The notes below the pieces were generated by a model. That model ran no database searches. It saw only the letters and a list, made by a program, of their open reading frames with translations, and was not told where the DNA came from. A program made the position numbers and the translations under genes. This document shows positions 33,358-42,198 of a stretch of 64,000 bases of DNA, one piece after another; the first letter of the stretch is position 1, and every line of letters starts with the position of its first letter. This DNA comes from Bradyrhizobium guangdongense (GTDB taxonomy: Bacteria; Pseudomonadota; Alphaproteobacteria; Rhizobiales; Xanthobacteraceae). The stretch is from positions 4,402,001-4,466,000 of the forward strand of contig NZ_CP030051.1 of the NCBI RefSeq assembly GCF_004114975.1, written 5' to 3'.

Positions 33358-33840
33358 TTAACGCTTCGAGAACTGGAAGGACCGGCGGGCCTTGGCCTTG
33401 CCGTACTTCTTACGTTCGACCACGCGGGAGTCGCGCGTGAGGAAGCCGCCCTTCTTGAGCACGCTGCGCAGCTCCGGCTCGAAATAGGTCAGAGCCTTGG
33501 AGATGCCGTGACGCACAGCGCCAGCCTGACCGGAGAGGCCGCCGCCGGCGACGGTGCAGATCACGTCGTACTGGCCCGAACGCTGGGCAACGGAGAACGG
33601 CTGCTCGATCATCATGCGCAGCACCGGACGGGCGAAATAGACCTCGACCTCGCGCGCATTGACGGTGACCTTGCCGGCGCCCGGCTTGATCCAGACGCGG
33701 GCGACCGCGTCCTTGCGCTTGCCGGTGGCGTAGGCGCGGTTGAACTTGTCGACCTTCTTCTCGTGCTTGGGCGCATCGGGTGTCGCGGCAGCGGTCTTGA
33801 GCTGCGAGAGCTGGTCGAGCGACTGGATGGATTCGGCCAT
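33358..33840 (-). CDS. rpsI: 30S ribosomal protein S9
   Basis: Structural protein of the small subunit head whose C-terminal tail reaches the P site. The start at 33840 gives 160 residues; the longer frame overlaps rplM and is rejected. An N-terminal extension of about 30 residues precedes the core [37 protein letters not shown] and the basic end [24 protein letters not shown] are universal S9 features. It follows rplM by two bases, the standard L13-S9 operon. Confidence 0.98.
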   Translation of the reverse strand: MAESIQSLDQLSQLKTAAATPDAPKHEKKVDKFNRAYATGKRKDAVARVWIKPGAGKVTVNAREVEVYFARPVLRMMIEQPFSVAQRSGQYDVICTVAGGGLSGQAGAVRHGISKALTYFEPELRSVLKKGGFLTRDSRVVERKKYGKAKARRSFQFSKR

Positions 33841-33842
33841 GA

Positions 33843-34307
33843 TTATGCGGCCCTCGTGTTCTTGCGGTTCAACTTGGCGATGTCGAGCTTCTCGGGCGTC
33901 TGGGCTTCGTGCGGGTGATCGGCACCGCCGTAAACGCGGAGGTTGCCCATCTGCACGCGGCCGAGCGGACCACGCGGGATCATGCGCTCGACGGCCTTCT
34001 CGAGCACGCGCTCGGGATGCTTGCCTTCGAGGATCTGGCGCGCGGTGCGCTCCTTGACGTGACCGACATAGCCGGTGTGCTTGAAATAGGTCTTCTGTTC
34101 GCGCTTGCGGCCGGTGAGGACTGCATGCTGGGCGTTGATGATGATGACGTTGTCGCCGCAATCAACGTGCGGGGTGTAGGTCGGGAGGTGCTTGCCGCGC
34201 AGGCGCATGGCGACGATGGTGGCGAGACGGCCGACGACCAGACCCTTGGCGTCGATCAGCACCCACTTCTTCGTCACCTCGGCCGGCTTTGCCGAAAAGG
34301 TTTTCAT
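33843..34307 (-). CDS. rplM: 50S ribosomal protein L13
   Basis: Early-assembly large-subunit protein. The start is ATG 34307 ([20 protein letters not shown]), 154 residues; a 13-residue longer frame is not supported. Typical L13 signatures are [39 protein letters not shown] and [20 protein letters not shown]. It is the first gene of the L13-S9 operon. Upstream (34380-34470) the DNA turns AT-rich, a likely promoter region shared with the neighbouring minus-strand thioesterase end. Confidence 0.98.
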   Translation of the reverse strand: MKTFSAKPAEVTKKWVLIDAKGLVVGRLATIVAMRLRGKHLPTYTPHVDCGDNVIIINAQHAVLTGRKREQKTYFKHTGYVGHVKERTARQILEGKHPERVLEKAVERMIPRGPLGRVQMGNLRVYGGADHPHEAQTPEKLDIAKLNRKNTRAA

Positions 34308-34465
34308 GTCAGAATTTCCGTGGACGGGAGATATCGGCGCGAACACCGCACCGGACTGCGCGGGTTTCTAGAGAAGAGACGCGCAACGGTCAATGCCCGG
34401 CAGTGGAATTTATTTCAATTAAATCAGTTACTTATAAATAAGGTGCGATATTACCTGCAAAAAGG

Positions 34466-34894
34466 TCAAATATTTGGAATGGAGTAGGTCGATGTGACAT
34501 GGGCGATCGGATCGGGCGACGTGCCCGATAACAGGTTCACCTCCCCGACCGCCAGGCGTTTGCCGAGCTTGAGCAGCCGGGCTTCCGCCAGCACGTCTTG
34601 CCCGGGCTGGCCCTTGCGCAGGAAGTTGATGTTGAGATTGGTGGTGACTGCAAGCCCGATCGGTCCGATCGCCGACAGCAGCACCACGTACATGGCGAAA
34701 TCGGCCAAGGCCATCAGGGTCGGGCCGGACACGGTTCCACCCGGCCGCAGCATCCGTTCACTGTAGCGCTGGCGCAGAAGGGAGGTCTGGCCGTCCGCGC
34801 TCTCGATCGTGATGTCGTCGCCGCTGAAGGCTTGGGGAAATTCGTCACGGAGAAACTGCTCGAGCTCCGCCACGCTCATTTTCGCTAATGCCAT
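34466..34894 (-). CDS. PaaI-type hot-dog thioesterase
   Basis: Would hydrolyse an acyl-CoA thioester. The product is 142 residues from ATG 34894 after GAGGGTGGG. The hot-dog core is seen in MLRPGGTVSGPTLMALADFAMYVVLLSAIG and AVTTNLNINFLRKGQPGQDVLAEARLL. The HGG/G-x-x-x-D elements of PaaI proteins appear only in modified form (PGGTVSGPTLMALAD). It is divergent from an enoyl-CoA hydratase-like gene with 85 bases between, so both may serve acyl-CoA metabolism. Confidence 0.87.
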   Translation of the reverse strand: MALAKMSVAELEQFLRDEFPQAFSGDDITIESADGQTSLLRQRYSERMLRPGGTVSGPTLMALADFAMYVVLLSAIGPIGLAVTTNLNINFLRKGQPGQDVLAEARLLKLGKRLAVGEVNLLSGTSPDPIAHVTSTYSIPNI

Positions 34895-34979
34895 GCTGTT
34901 CCCACCCTCGCGTCGCGTCGCCTGCTGCATTAGGTTATCTGCATCATCTCACTGTAATAATCCAATCGGAAACGCTCCA

Positions 34980-35804
34980 ATGTCCGGCCAGGCCGCCCGC
35001 GCCCCCTCCCCGTCTCAGCCAATTCTGCTGCGCGAAATGGTCGGCCCAATCGCGGTGTTGACCCTCAACCGGCCGGCCGCGCGGAACAGCCTGTCGACGG
35101 CGATGATCGCGAGCCTGCATGCCGCCCTGAACGATATCGGCCGCGACAAGGCGGTCCGCGGCGTCGTGCTCGCGGCCAACGGACCTGCCTTCTCGGCCGG
35201 CCACGACATGAAGGAGCTGACCGCGCGCCGCACCGACCCCGATCGCGGCCGTGCCTTCTTCGCCGAGACGATGAATGCCTGCAGCGCGATGATGCAGGCG
35301 ATCGTGCATCTACCCAAGCCCGTGGTCGCAGCCGTCCAGGGCATCGCGACCGCGGCCGGTTGCCAGCTTGTGGCAAGCTGCGATCTCGCGATCGCGTCGG
35401 AAGCCGCACACTTTGCCACGCCCGGCGTTGACATCGGCCTGTTCTGCTCGACGCCGATGGTGGCGCTGTCGCGCAATGTGCCGCGCAAGCAGGCCATGGA
35501 AATGCTGCTGACCGGCGAGCCCGTCCCGGCCGCACGCGCGCGCGAGATCGGTCTCGTCAACCGCGTGGTCGCCGCCGGTACCGAGCGCGACGCCGCGATT
35601 GCGCTGGCGGAAAAGGTCGCGCTGAAATCCGCCTACACCGTCAAGCTCGGCAAGGAGGCGTTTTATCGCCAGGCCGAGATGAGCCTTGCAGATGCCTATC
35701 GCTATGCGGCAGAGGTGATGACCGAGAACATGATGGCGCGGGATGCCGAGGAAGGCATCAACGCCTTCATCGAAAAGCGCACGCCGACCTGGCGGGATGA
35801 GTAG
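34980..35804 (+). CDS. Enoyl-CoA hydratase/isomerase family protein (ECHDC3-like)
   Basis: Crotonase-fold protein acting on an acyl-CoA. The start at 34980 gives 274 residues; the frame runs further upstream over the divergent gene and is rejected there. The oxyanion-hole strand is GPAFSAGHDMKEL, the second one is GIATAAGCQLVASCDLAIAS, and GVDIGLFCSTPMVALSRNVPRKQAMEML is characteristic of the ECHDC3 branch. The usual catalytic Glu pair of hydratases is not evident, as in that branch, so the reaction is uncertain. Confidence 0.9.
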   Translation: MSGQAARAPSPSQPILLREMVGPIAVLTLNRPAARNSLSTAMIASLHAALNDIGRDKAVRGVVLAANGPAFSAGHDMKELTARRTDPDRGRAFFAETMNACSAMMQAIVHLPKPVVAAVQGIATAAGCQLVASCDLAIASEAAHFATPGVDIGLFCSTPMVALSRNVPRKQAMEMLLTGEPVPAARAREIGLVNRVVAAGTERDAAIALAEKVALKSAYTVKLGKEAFYRQAEMSLADAYRYAAEVMTENMMARDAEEGINAFIEKRTPTWRDE

Positions 35805-35809
35805 TCCCG

Positions 35810-35891
35810 TCATTGCGAGCGAAGCGAAGCAATCCGGCATCCCTCCACGCGAACACACTGGATTGTTTCGTCGCTTCGCTTCTCGCAATGA
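35810..35891. repeat. Palindromic intergenic repeat (TCATTGCGAG family)
   Basis: An 82-base imperfect palindrome with ends TCATTGCGAG and CTCGCAATGA. The inner arms are GCGAAGCGAAGCAATCC and GATTGTTTCGTCGCTTCGCT. It fills the gap between two co-directional genes. This type is common in Bradyrhizobium and Rhodopseudomonas intergenic regions; a half copy is at 12221-12232. Confidence 0.75.
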
Positions 35892-35910
35892 CAAGGAAGA
35901 AGAACGACAA

Positions 35911-36495
35911 ATGAATCACGACGCCTATCCCGACAATTACATCCGCGCCATTCTCAACAGCGTGAAGTCGATCGCGATGGTCGGAGCCTCGCCGGTCAAC
36001 GTGCGGCCGAGCTATTTTGCCTTCAAATACCTGGCGCAGCGCGGCTACGATATGATTCCAATCAATCCCGGCCATGTCGGCAAGGACCTGCTCGGCGCGC
36101 CCTTCGTCGCCTCGTTGCGTGACATCGGCCGTCCCGTCGACATGATCGACATCTTCCGCAACTCCAGTCACATCATGCCCGTGGTCGAGGAGGCTCTCGC
36201 GCTCGATCCACTGCCGAAGGTCATCTGGATGCAGCTCGGCGCGCGTGACGATGCGGCGGCGGAAAAGGCCGAGGCCGCCGGCATCAAGGTCGTGATGAAC
36301 CGCTGCCCCAAGATCGAATATGGCCGTTTGTCGTCCGAAATCTCCTGGATGGGCGTCAACTCGCGGACGCTGAGCTCCAAGCGCGCACCGGCGCCGACGC
36401 AGGGCATGCGTCTATCCCTCAATCGGATGAGTGTCGGCGGCGGCGATACCGCAGCCTCGGATCGCGCGGCCAAAAACAAGAGCGAGCAAAGCTGA
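35911..36495 (+). CDS. CoA-binding domain protein
   Basis: A 194-residue protein from ATG 35911 (the frame reaches back into the repeat and is not coding there). It has the Rossmann-like CoA-binding fold of succinyl-CoA synthetase alpha: SIAMVGASPVNVRPSYFAFKYL, YDMIPINPGHVGKDLLGAPFVASL, VDMIDIFRNSSHIMPVVEEAL, and PKVIWMQLGARDDAAAEKAEAAGIKVVMNRCPKIEYGRL. The C-terminal 45 residues are Ser/Arg-rich and less ordered. It precedes metY by 138 bases on the same strand, an association seen elsewhere. Precise role unknown. Confidence 0.88.
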   Translation: MNHDAYPDNYIRAILNSVKSIAMVGASPVNVRPSYFAFKYLAQRGYDMIPINPGHVGKDLLGAPFVASLRDIGRPVDMIDIFRNSSHIMPVVEEALALDPLPKVIWMQLGARDDAAAEKAEAAGIKVVMNRCPKIEYGRLSSEISWMGVNSRTLSSKRAPAPTQGMRLSLNRMSVGGGDTAASDRAAKNKSEQS

Positions 36496-36633
36496 CGCAA
36501 TTGCGAAGCATTCGTTTCGTGAACGTGTCGATGCGTAGCACGATCGTTCCGAAGTGACGCGGCGCCTTGACGGGGAGCACGGCGCCCATCAGCATGCCGC
36601 GCGATTTCAAGCCACAAGAACAGGACGCAATCA

Positions 36634-37911
36634 ATGAGCGATCGCCTTCCGGGATTTTCCACCCTCGCCGTGCATGCCGGTGCACAACCCGACCCGACCA
36701 CCGGTGCGCGCGCGACGCCGATTTATCAAACGACATCCTTCGTCTTCAACGATGCCGACCATGCCGCCTCGCTGTTCGGCCTGCAGGCGTTCGGCAACAT
36801 CTATACCCGCATCGGCAACCCGACCAACGCCGCACTGGAAGAGCGCGTCGCCGCGCTCGAAGGGGGCACCGCCGCGCTCGCGGTGGCCTCGGGCCATGCC
36901 GCGCAAGTCGTGGTGCTGCAGCAATTGCTGCAGCCCGGCGACGAGTTCATCGCCGCGCGAAAACTCTATGGCGGCTCGATCAACCAGTTCACGCATGCGT
37001 TCAAGAGCTTCGGCTGGAACGTGGTGTGGGCCGATCCTGATGACATCGCCAGCTTCGAACGCGCGGTGACGCCGCGCACGAAGGCGATCTTCATCGAATC
37101 CATCGCCAATCCCGCCGGCAGCATCACCGACATCGAGTCGATCTCGACGGTGGCGCGCAAGGCTGGCGTGCCCTTGATCGTCGACAACACGCTGGCCTCG
37201 CCCTATCTGATCCGCCCGATCGACCACGGCGCCGACATCGTCGTGCACTCGCTGACGAAGTTCTTGGGAGGTCACGGCAACTCGCTCGGCGGCATCATCG
37301 TCGATGCCGGTACGTTCGACTGGTCCGCGTCAGGCAAATATCCGATGTTGTCAGAGCCGCGGCCGGAATATCACGGGATCCGGCTGCAGGAAACGTTCGG
37401 CAATTTCGCCTTCGCCATCGCTTGCCGGGTGTTGGGTTTGCGCGACCTGGGTCCGGCGCTGTCGCCGTTCAATGCCTTCATGATCCTCACCGGCATCGAG
37501 ACGCTGCCGCTGCGGATGCAAAAGCACTGCGACAATGCCAAGGCGGTCGCCGAATTCCTTGCGGCCCATCCCGCGGTGTCCTCGGTCAACTATGCCGGTC
37601 TCGCCAGCGACAAGTACAACCAGCTCGCGCGCAAATATGCGCCGAAGGGCGCGGGCGCCGTGTTCACCTTCAGCCTCAAGGGCGGCTATGACGCCGGCGT
37701 AAAGCTGGTCTCGAAACTGCAGCTATTCTCGCACCTCGCCAATGTCGGCGACACCCGCTCGCTGGTGATCCACCCCGCCTCGACCACGCACAGCCAGCTC
37801 GACGACGCGGCCAAGATCAAGTCCGGCGCCGGCCCCGACGTGGTGCGGCTCTCGATCGGCATCGAGGACAAGGAAGACCTGATTGCGGACCTGGAGCAGG
37901 CGCTGGCGTAA
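36634..37911 (+). CDS. metY: O-acetylhomoserine sulfhydrylase (aminocarboxypropyltransferase)
   Basis: PLP enzyme joining sulfide to O-acetylhomoserine to give homocysteine for methionine. The 425 residues match MetY; cystathionine gamma-synthases are shorter. Motifs: YQTTSFVFNDADHAASLFGL, YTRIGNPTNAALEERVAALEGG, VDNTLASPYLIRPIDHGADIVVHSLTKFLGGHGN with the PLP lysine K209, and the C-terminal HPASTTHSQL. A close O-succinylhomoserine sulfhydrylase assignment cannot be excluded. I looked for a SAM-II riboswitch in the 138-base leader and did not find a convincing one. A 7-bp hairpin CTGGCGC/GCGCCAG (37943-37971) follows the stop. Confidence 0.92.
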   Translation: MSDRLPGFSTLAVHAGAQPDPTTGARATPIYQTTSFVFNDADHAASLFGLQAFGNIYTRIGNPTNAALEERVAALEGGTAALAVASGHAAQVVVLQQLLQPGDEFIAARKLYGGSINQFTHAFKSFGWNVVWADPDDIASFERAVTPRTKAIFIESIANPAGSITDIESISTVARKAGVPLIVDNTLASPYLIRPIDHGADIVVHSLTKFLGGHGNSLGGIIVDAGTFDWSASGKYPMLSEPRPEYHGIRLQETFGNFAFAIACRVLGLRDLGPALSPFNAFMILTGIETLPLRMQKHCDNAKAVAEFLAAHPAVSSVNYAGLASDKYNQLARKYAPKGAGAVFTFSLKGGYDAGVKLVSKLQLFSHLANVGDTRSLVIHPASTTHSQLDDAAKIKSGAGPDVVRLSIGIEDKEDLIADLEQALA

Positions 37912-38046
37912 CGAGTTCCACCAGCCTCCATCCACACCAGATCTGGCGCTGGTTTGGAGGCTCCGCGCCAGCGTGGCTGCAGTTAACAGTCGTTAACCAC
38001 ATCTGCCGCATACATCGACTTTGGATCGCCCTTTGATTCGGAGCCG

Positions 38047-38394
38047 ATGATGCTGCGCTGGATGGTGCCTGCCCTGGCGGTGATGCTGACGGTTTCAGCC
38101 GCATCTGCGGCCGACTTGGCGGCCCATCCGAAGCGGCGGGCCGCCGCACCGCCGCAGGAAGCTCCAAAGGTCTATGTCGAGACCGATCCGGATGCGCTGA
38201 TCTCGCCGGCTTATGGCATCGGCAGCTACATCCAGAACCTGCCGGGTACTCCGCTGTTGCCGGGTTCCCATACGCTGCCCGGCTATTACGGTCGCCCTTG
38301 GGACTACGACTATCAGGGTTCGTATTACGGCGGGAAGCAGGTCGACTACTTCTGGCGCCTGCCCTACGCGTGCGGCGTCTACGGCTATTGCTGA
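38047..38394 (+). CDS. Small exported Tyr/Pro-rich protein, unknown
   Basis: A 115-residue protein with a signal peptide (MMLRWMVPALAVMLTVSAASAA). The mature protein is rich in Tyr, Gly and Pro (LPGYYGRPWDYDYQGSYYGG) and ends in CGVYGYC with two Cys. GGAG precedes the start. Such proteins are common in Bradyrhizobium and have no known function. The stop codon abuts the stop of convergent ctaA with no gap. Confidence 0.8.
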   Translation: MMLRWMVPALAVMLTVSAASAADLAAHPKRRAAAPPQEAPKVYVETDPDALISPAYGIGSYIQNLPGTPLLPGSHTLPGYYGRPWDYDYQGSYYGGKQVDYFWRLPYACGVYGYC

Positions 38395-39477
38395 TCAGCC
38401 GGGCTGTCCCGCCGGGACCGCGCCCGGCTGCGTCTCAGCGGATTGTCGCGACGCCAGCCGCTCCGCCTGCATCACCGCCAATGTCAGCACGACGATCGCA
38501 ACCGCCTGGTGCGACAGCGCCAGATCGATCGGCACCTGGTTGAGCAGCGTCAGGATGCCCAACACGGCTTGCAGGCTCACCCCCCCAAGCAGCCAGAGCG
38601 CGCCGCTCACTGCTGCGCCTGCGCGCGAGCGCACCGCATCGAAGGCGTGCAGCACCACCAGCACGAACAGCGCATAGGCCGTCATGCGGTGCTCGAACTG
38701 CACCGTCAGCACGTTGTCGAACATGTTGCGCCACCACGGCGTCTCGAACCACAGCCGCTCCGCGGACGGAATGAACGCGCCGTCGATTGCGGGCCAGGTG
38801 TTGTAGGCGCGCCCGGCGCGCAGGCCCGCCACCAGCGCACCGAAATAGATCTGGATGAAGGTCAGGATCACCAGCACCGCGCTCGTGAACCGCAGCCGCG
38901 CCGGGACCGCAAGCTGCGGCCGCTCGGCAAGCCGGCGTACCGTCCAGACGATGCCGGCGAAGATCAGCAGCGCCAGCACCAGATGCGTCGCCAGCCGATA
39001 TTGCGACACTTCGACGCGCTCGGAGAGGCCCGAAGCCACCATCCACCACCCGACCGCGCCTTGAAGCCCGCCAAGCGCGAACAGCAGCCAGAGCCGCCGC
39101 TTCAACTCGCTCGCCAGACCGCCGCGCCACAGGAAGAACAGGAATGGCAGCAGATAGGCGACGCCGATGAACCGGCCGAGCAGGCGATGGCTCCACTCCC
39201 ACCAGAAGATCTGCTTGAACTCGGACAGGCTCATGCCCGCGTTGAGCTCGCGATATTGCGGAATCTTCTTGTAGGCCTCAAAGGCGTCGGTCCACGCCGC
39301 TTCCGAGAGCGGCGGAACACTGCCCGTCACGGGCTTCCACTCTACGATGGAGAGACCGGATTCCGTCAGCCGCGTCGCGCCGCCGACCAGCACCATCAGC
39401 GCGATCAGGGCGGCCACGGAGATCAGCCACCAGCGTACGGCGCGATGGGGGTTGGTCGGAGCAAAATTCGTCGTCAT
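38395..39477 (-). CDS. ctaA: Haem A synthase (COX15/CtaA, type 2)
   Basis: Membrane enzyme oxidising the methyl group of haem O to make haem A for aa3-type cytochrome oxidase. The 360-residue product has eight transmembrane segments. The conserved haem-ligand histidines are in [34 protein letters not shown] and [29 protein letters not shown] and [20 protein letters not shown] text are family hallmarks. Its own start region faces a DUF2842 gene transcribed divergently. No other cox genes are in the window. Confidence 0.95.
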   Translation of the reverse strand: MTTNFAPTNPHRAVRWWLISVAALIALMVLVGGATRLTESGLSIVEWKPVTGSVPPLSEAAWTDAFEAYKKIPQYRELNAGMSLSEFKQIFWWEWSHRLLGRFIGVAYLLPFLFFLWRGGLASELKRRLWLLFALGGLQGAVGWWMVASGLSERVEVSQYRLATHLVLALLIFAGIVWTVRRLAERPQLAVPARLRFTSAVLVILTFIQIYFGALVAGLRAGRAYNTWPAIDGAFIPSAERLWFETPWWRNMFDNVLTVQFEHRMTAYALFVLVVLHAFDAVRSRAGAAVSGALWLLGGVSLQAVLGILTLLNQVPIDLALSHQAVAIVVLTLAVMQAERLASRQSAETQPGAVPAGQPG

Positions 39478-39587
39478 TTCAGGGACAAACCAAGCCTTGT
39501 GACTAAGAGACTTGAACCGGATTGCGTGCCCCTTATAGTCCCCCGCTTCCGCAGCGCAAGTTACGCGAAAGCTGTAAAGTCCCCGCC

Positions 39588-39809
39588 ATGACGATCCGCA
39601 CCCGCAAGTTCCTCGGTGCCATCCTGCTGCTGGTGCTTGCCACGGTCTGGGCCCTGCTCGGCATGGCGGCGGCGCAGATGCCGTGGATCGCCGAATCCGG
39701 CTGGCGACAGGCGATCTATTATGTGGTGGTCGGCATGGGCTGGGTGCTGCCGGCGATGCCGATCGTGAGCTGGATGCAGCGGCCCGACCGTGCCAAATCC
39801 CGTTCTTAG
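39588..39809 (+). CDS. DUF2842 small membrane protein
   Basis: A 73-residue protein with two transmembrane segments ([20 protein letters not shown] and [21 protein letters not shown]) and the family ending [11 protein letters not shown] 39588 is preferred to an upstream in-frame start at 39522. Function unknown. Its stop overlaps the stop of the convergent deacetylase gene by 4 bases. Confidence 0.87.
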   Translation: MTIRTRKFLGAILLLVLATVWALLGMAAAQMPWIAESGWRQAIYYVVVGMGWVLPAMPIVSWMQRPDRAKSRS

Positions 39810-40891
39810 CTGCTAGCTCGTAGCGCTGGTTTCACCGGCGCGAAGGCAACACCTGATACCAGCACCCGCATCATGCGCAGCGAGCGCACCCGTCCGTTCC
39901 AGGCAATCCGCGGCAGCGCGTGCAGGTTGGTTCGCCCCTCCGTATCCACGATGCCGGGGATCGTCGACACCGCGCTGACAAAGTCGGCCTGTTCCGCCAT
40001 CACGACGTGACTCCGCCGAAATGAAGAGCGATCGCCGAACGGAAACGCCAGATGCCTGACTTCGCGGCGAAAGGCGGCTTCCGCCACTGCCTTGCCCATC
40101 GTCATCTCGCGCAGCGCGGCCGCATCCTTCATGTTGGCGAGGCCGGGATAGTTCACGGTCGCACTGCCGATCGTGACGAGCGGATCGGCAGCTAACCTCG
40201 CCAGATCCTCCCAATCCATCGACGCCTCGCGCGAGAGTGCCGCGAGATCGATCCGGTAGCGCGTGCAGAGATCGGCGATCGCAATTGACAAATCCGCCGG
40301 CGGCAGCGAGCGCAGCCACGTCTCGAGGAACGAGAACAGCGCCCGCTTCGCAGCGTTCTCCGTGACGGTGAAGCGCTGCTCCCTGTCGCCCATCATCAGG
40401 CTGATGCGGCTCTCGCGCGCGATCACCTGCTCGAGCCCGAGCCACCACGCCTCGCCGACACCGTCGGGAAAGGCCGTGGGAATGTAGAGCGTGAACGGCA
40501 CGGCATGGCGCGCCAGCACCGGATAGGCAAAGCTGATCAGGTCCTTGCTCGCGCCATCGAAGGTGAGCGCCACGAAGCGCCGCTTCTCGGGCAGCGTCAC
40601 CGCGCGCCGGCAGACCTCGTCCATACCGAGAAACTCGTAGTTCCAGCGCTTCAGCGCGCGTATGGCACGATCGAGAAAATCCGGCGTGATCTCGTGTTGG
40701 CGCAGCGGCTGGAACGAGCCGCTCCGCCGTGGTCGTACGTGCTGAAAGCGTAGGATCGCCCCGGCGCCACGGCTGCGCAGCAGGGGCTGGCCGGTGAACC
40801 AGGCCAGTTCGAGCCGCAACCGCTCCAGCCATCCGTCATCGGGTGCCACTATCCCACCTTCGCATTTGCCGGCGGCGGTTCCCCCCGCCAT
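39806..40891 (-). CDS. Polysaccharide deacetylase-like protein (carbohydrate esterase 4)
   Basis: Would remove acetyl groups from a polysaccharide or its precursor. I place the start at ATG 40891 (AAAGG eight bases upstream), giving 361 residues; ATG 40897 is close behind. The NodB-type core is seen in [36 protein letters not shown]. In this fold the motif is usually TFDDG; here the second Asp is replaced (TFDGAS), so metal binding may be altered. [14 protein letters not shown] matches the later family region. It is divergent from the CelD-like gene and probably belongs to the exopolysaccharide locus. Confidence 0.85.
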   Translation of the reverse strand: MAGGTAAGKCEGGIVAPDDGWLERLRLELAWFTGQPLLRSRGAGAILRFQHVRPRRSGSFQPLRQHEITPDFLDRAIRALKRWNYEFLGMDEVCRRAVTLPEKRRFVALTFDGASKDLISFAYPVLARHAVPFTLYIPTAFPDGVGEAWWLGLEQVIARESRISLMMGDREQRFTVTENAAKRALFSFLETWLRSLPPADLSIAIADLCTRYRIDLAALSREASMDWEDLARLAADPLVTIGSATVNYPGLANMKDAAALREMTMGKAVAEAAFRREVRHLAFPFGDRSSFRRSHVVMAEQADFVSAVSTIPGIVDTEGRTNLHALPRIAWNGRVRSLRMMRVLVSGVAFAPVKPALRASS

Positions 40892-40976
40892 TGTCATTAC
40901 CTTTTGTTGACATTTGTTTGCAAAGGTCGGCCACAGGCCGAAATACGTATTTTTGCTTTCTCGACAGGTTTCGCGG

Positions 40977-42158
40977 ATGACCATGGCTGCGGCGATGCAA
41001 AGCCGGACGGCAGAATCGCCAGCGCGGTCCGAAGCGAGCCGTATCGCCCATGTCGACATCATCGGCGACATCGCCGAGGCCGAGCCGGTGTGGCGCGCCC
41101 TCGAAGAGCCCGGACACCTGTTCACGCCCTATCAGCGCTTCGATCTGCTGGGCTCCTGGCAACGATCGGTCGGAGAACGCGAAGGCGCCAGTCCCTTTAT
41201 TGTGATTGCCCGCGATGCCGAACGCAGGCCGCTCGCCTTGCTGCCGCTCGCACTGCGCCAGGGCCACGGCGTGCGGACGGCCTGCTTCATGGGCGGCAAG
41301 CACCCGACCTTCAACATGGGGCTGTGGAGCGCCGAGTTCGCGGCAGAGGCCCTCTCCGCCGATCTCGACATGCTGTTCGCCTCGCTGCGTGATCAGGTCG
41401 ACGTTCTCTCGCTGACACAGCAACCCAAACGCTGGAACGACCAGCAAAACCCGTTCGCGCTCCTGCCGCAGCAAAGTGCCGTCAATGGCTGCCCACTGCT
41501 GCTGATGGAGCCCGGCGGTCCACCCGCATCGCGGATCAGCAACTCCTTGCGCCGCCGGCTCAAGAGCAAGGAGAAGAAGCTCCAGCCGCTCGCCGGCTAT
41601 CGCTACCACCTCGCGACAACGGACGCGGACATCACGCGCCTGCTCGACTGGTTCTTCCGCGTCAAGCCGGCGCGGATGGCGGAGCAGAAGCTGCCAAACG
41701 TCTTTGCCGAGCCGGGGGTCGAGCATTTCATCCGCAGCGCCTGCCTCGCGCCGCGCGGCGAAGGGCGCGTCATCGACATCCATGCGCTCGAATGCGACGA
41801 GGAAGTGATCGCAATCTTCGCCGGCGTCGCGGACGGGCAGCGCTTCTCGATGATGTTCAACACCTACACGATGTCGGAGCACGCCCGCTATAGCCCCGGC
41901 CTGATTCTGGTGCGCTACATCATCGACCGTTACGCCGAGCGCGGCTACCGGTCACTCGACCTCGGCATCGGCACGGACGAATACAAGCGGATGTTCTGCA
42001 AGGACGATGAGGAGATCTTCGACAGCTTCGTCCCGCTGACATCACGTGGCAAATTTGCGGCGATGGCGATGTCTTCGCTCAATCATGGCAAGCGACTGGT
42101 GAAGCAGAACCAGATGCTGTTCGACCTGGCCCGCAGACTGCGGCAGGCGTTCGGGTAG
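40977..42158 (+). CDS. CelD/BcsL-like GNAT acetyltransferase (Acetyltransf_6)
   Basis: A 393-residue protein of the family found in cellulose and exopolysaccharide loci. The second GNAT domain is seen in ISNSLRRRLKSKEKKLQPLAGYRYH, VIDIHALECDEEVIAIFAGVADGQRFSMMFNTY and LGIGTDEYKRMFCKDDEEIFDSFVPLT. It is thought to add acyl groups to polysaccharide or lipid precursors; substrate unproven. The start ATG 40977 is chosen over 40914, which would overlap the divergent gene's leader. A short hairpin element and convergent wzz-like gene follow. Confidence 0.85.
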   Translation: MTMAAAMQSRTAESPARSEASRIAHVDIIGDIAEAEPVWRALEEPGHLFTPYQRFDLLGSWQRSVGEREGASPFIVIARDAERRPLALLPLALRQGHGVRTACFMGGKHPTFNMGLWSAEFAAEALSADLDMLFASLRDQVDVLSLTQQPKRWNDQQNPFALLPQQSAVNGCPLLLMEPGGPPASRISNSLRRRLKSKEKKLQPLAGYRYHLATTDADITRLLDWFFRVKPARMAEQKLPNVFAEPGVEHFIRSACLAPRGEGRVIDIHALECDEEVIAIFAGVADGQRFSMMFNTYTMSEHARYSPGLILVRYIIDRYAERGYRSLDLGIGTDEYKRMFCKDDEEIFDSFVPLTSRGKFAAMAMSSLNHGKRLVKQNQMLFDLARRLRQAFG

Positions 42159-42166
42159 CAGGCCCA

Positions 42167-42189
42167 CCCTCTCCCGCAAAGGAGAGAGG
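42167..42189. repeat. Short hairpin repeat between convergent genes
   Basis: CCCTCTCC-CGCAAA-GGAGAGAGG between two convergent stops. The stem CTCTCC/GGAGAG is perfect. This resembles a common rhizobial intergenic element and may also act as a bidirectional terminator. Confidence 0.45.
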
Positions 42190-42198
42190 AATAACCGA

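Noticed and set aside
36496..36633. Possible SAM-II riboswitch in front of metY
   Set aside because: Such switches precede met genes in alphaproteobacteria, but the leader lacks the paired GGGCG and TAAA-type core arrangement that I would require.
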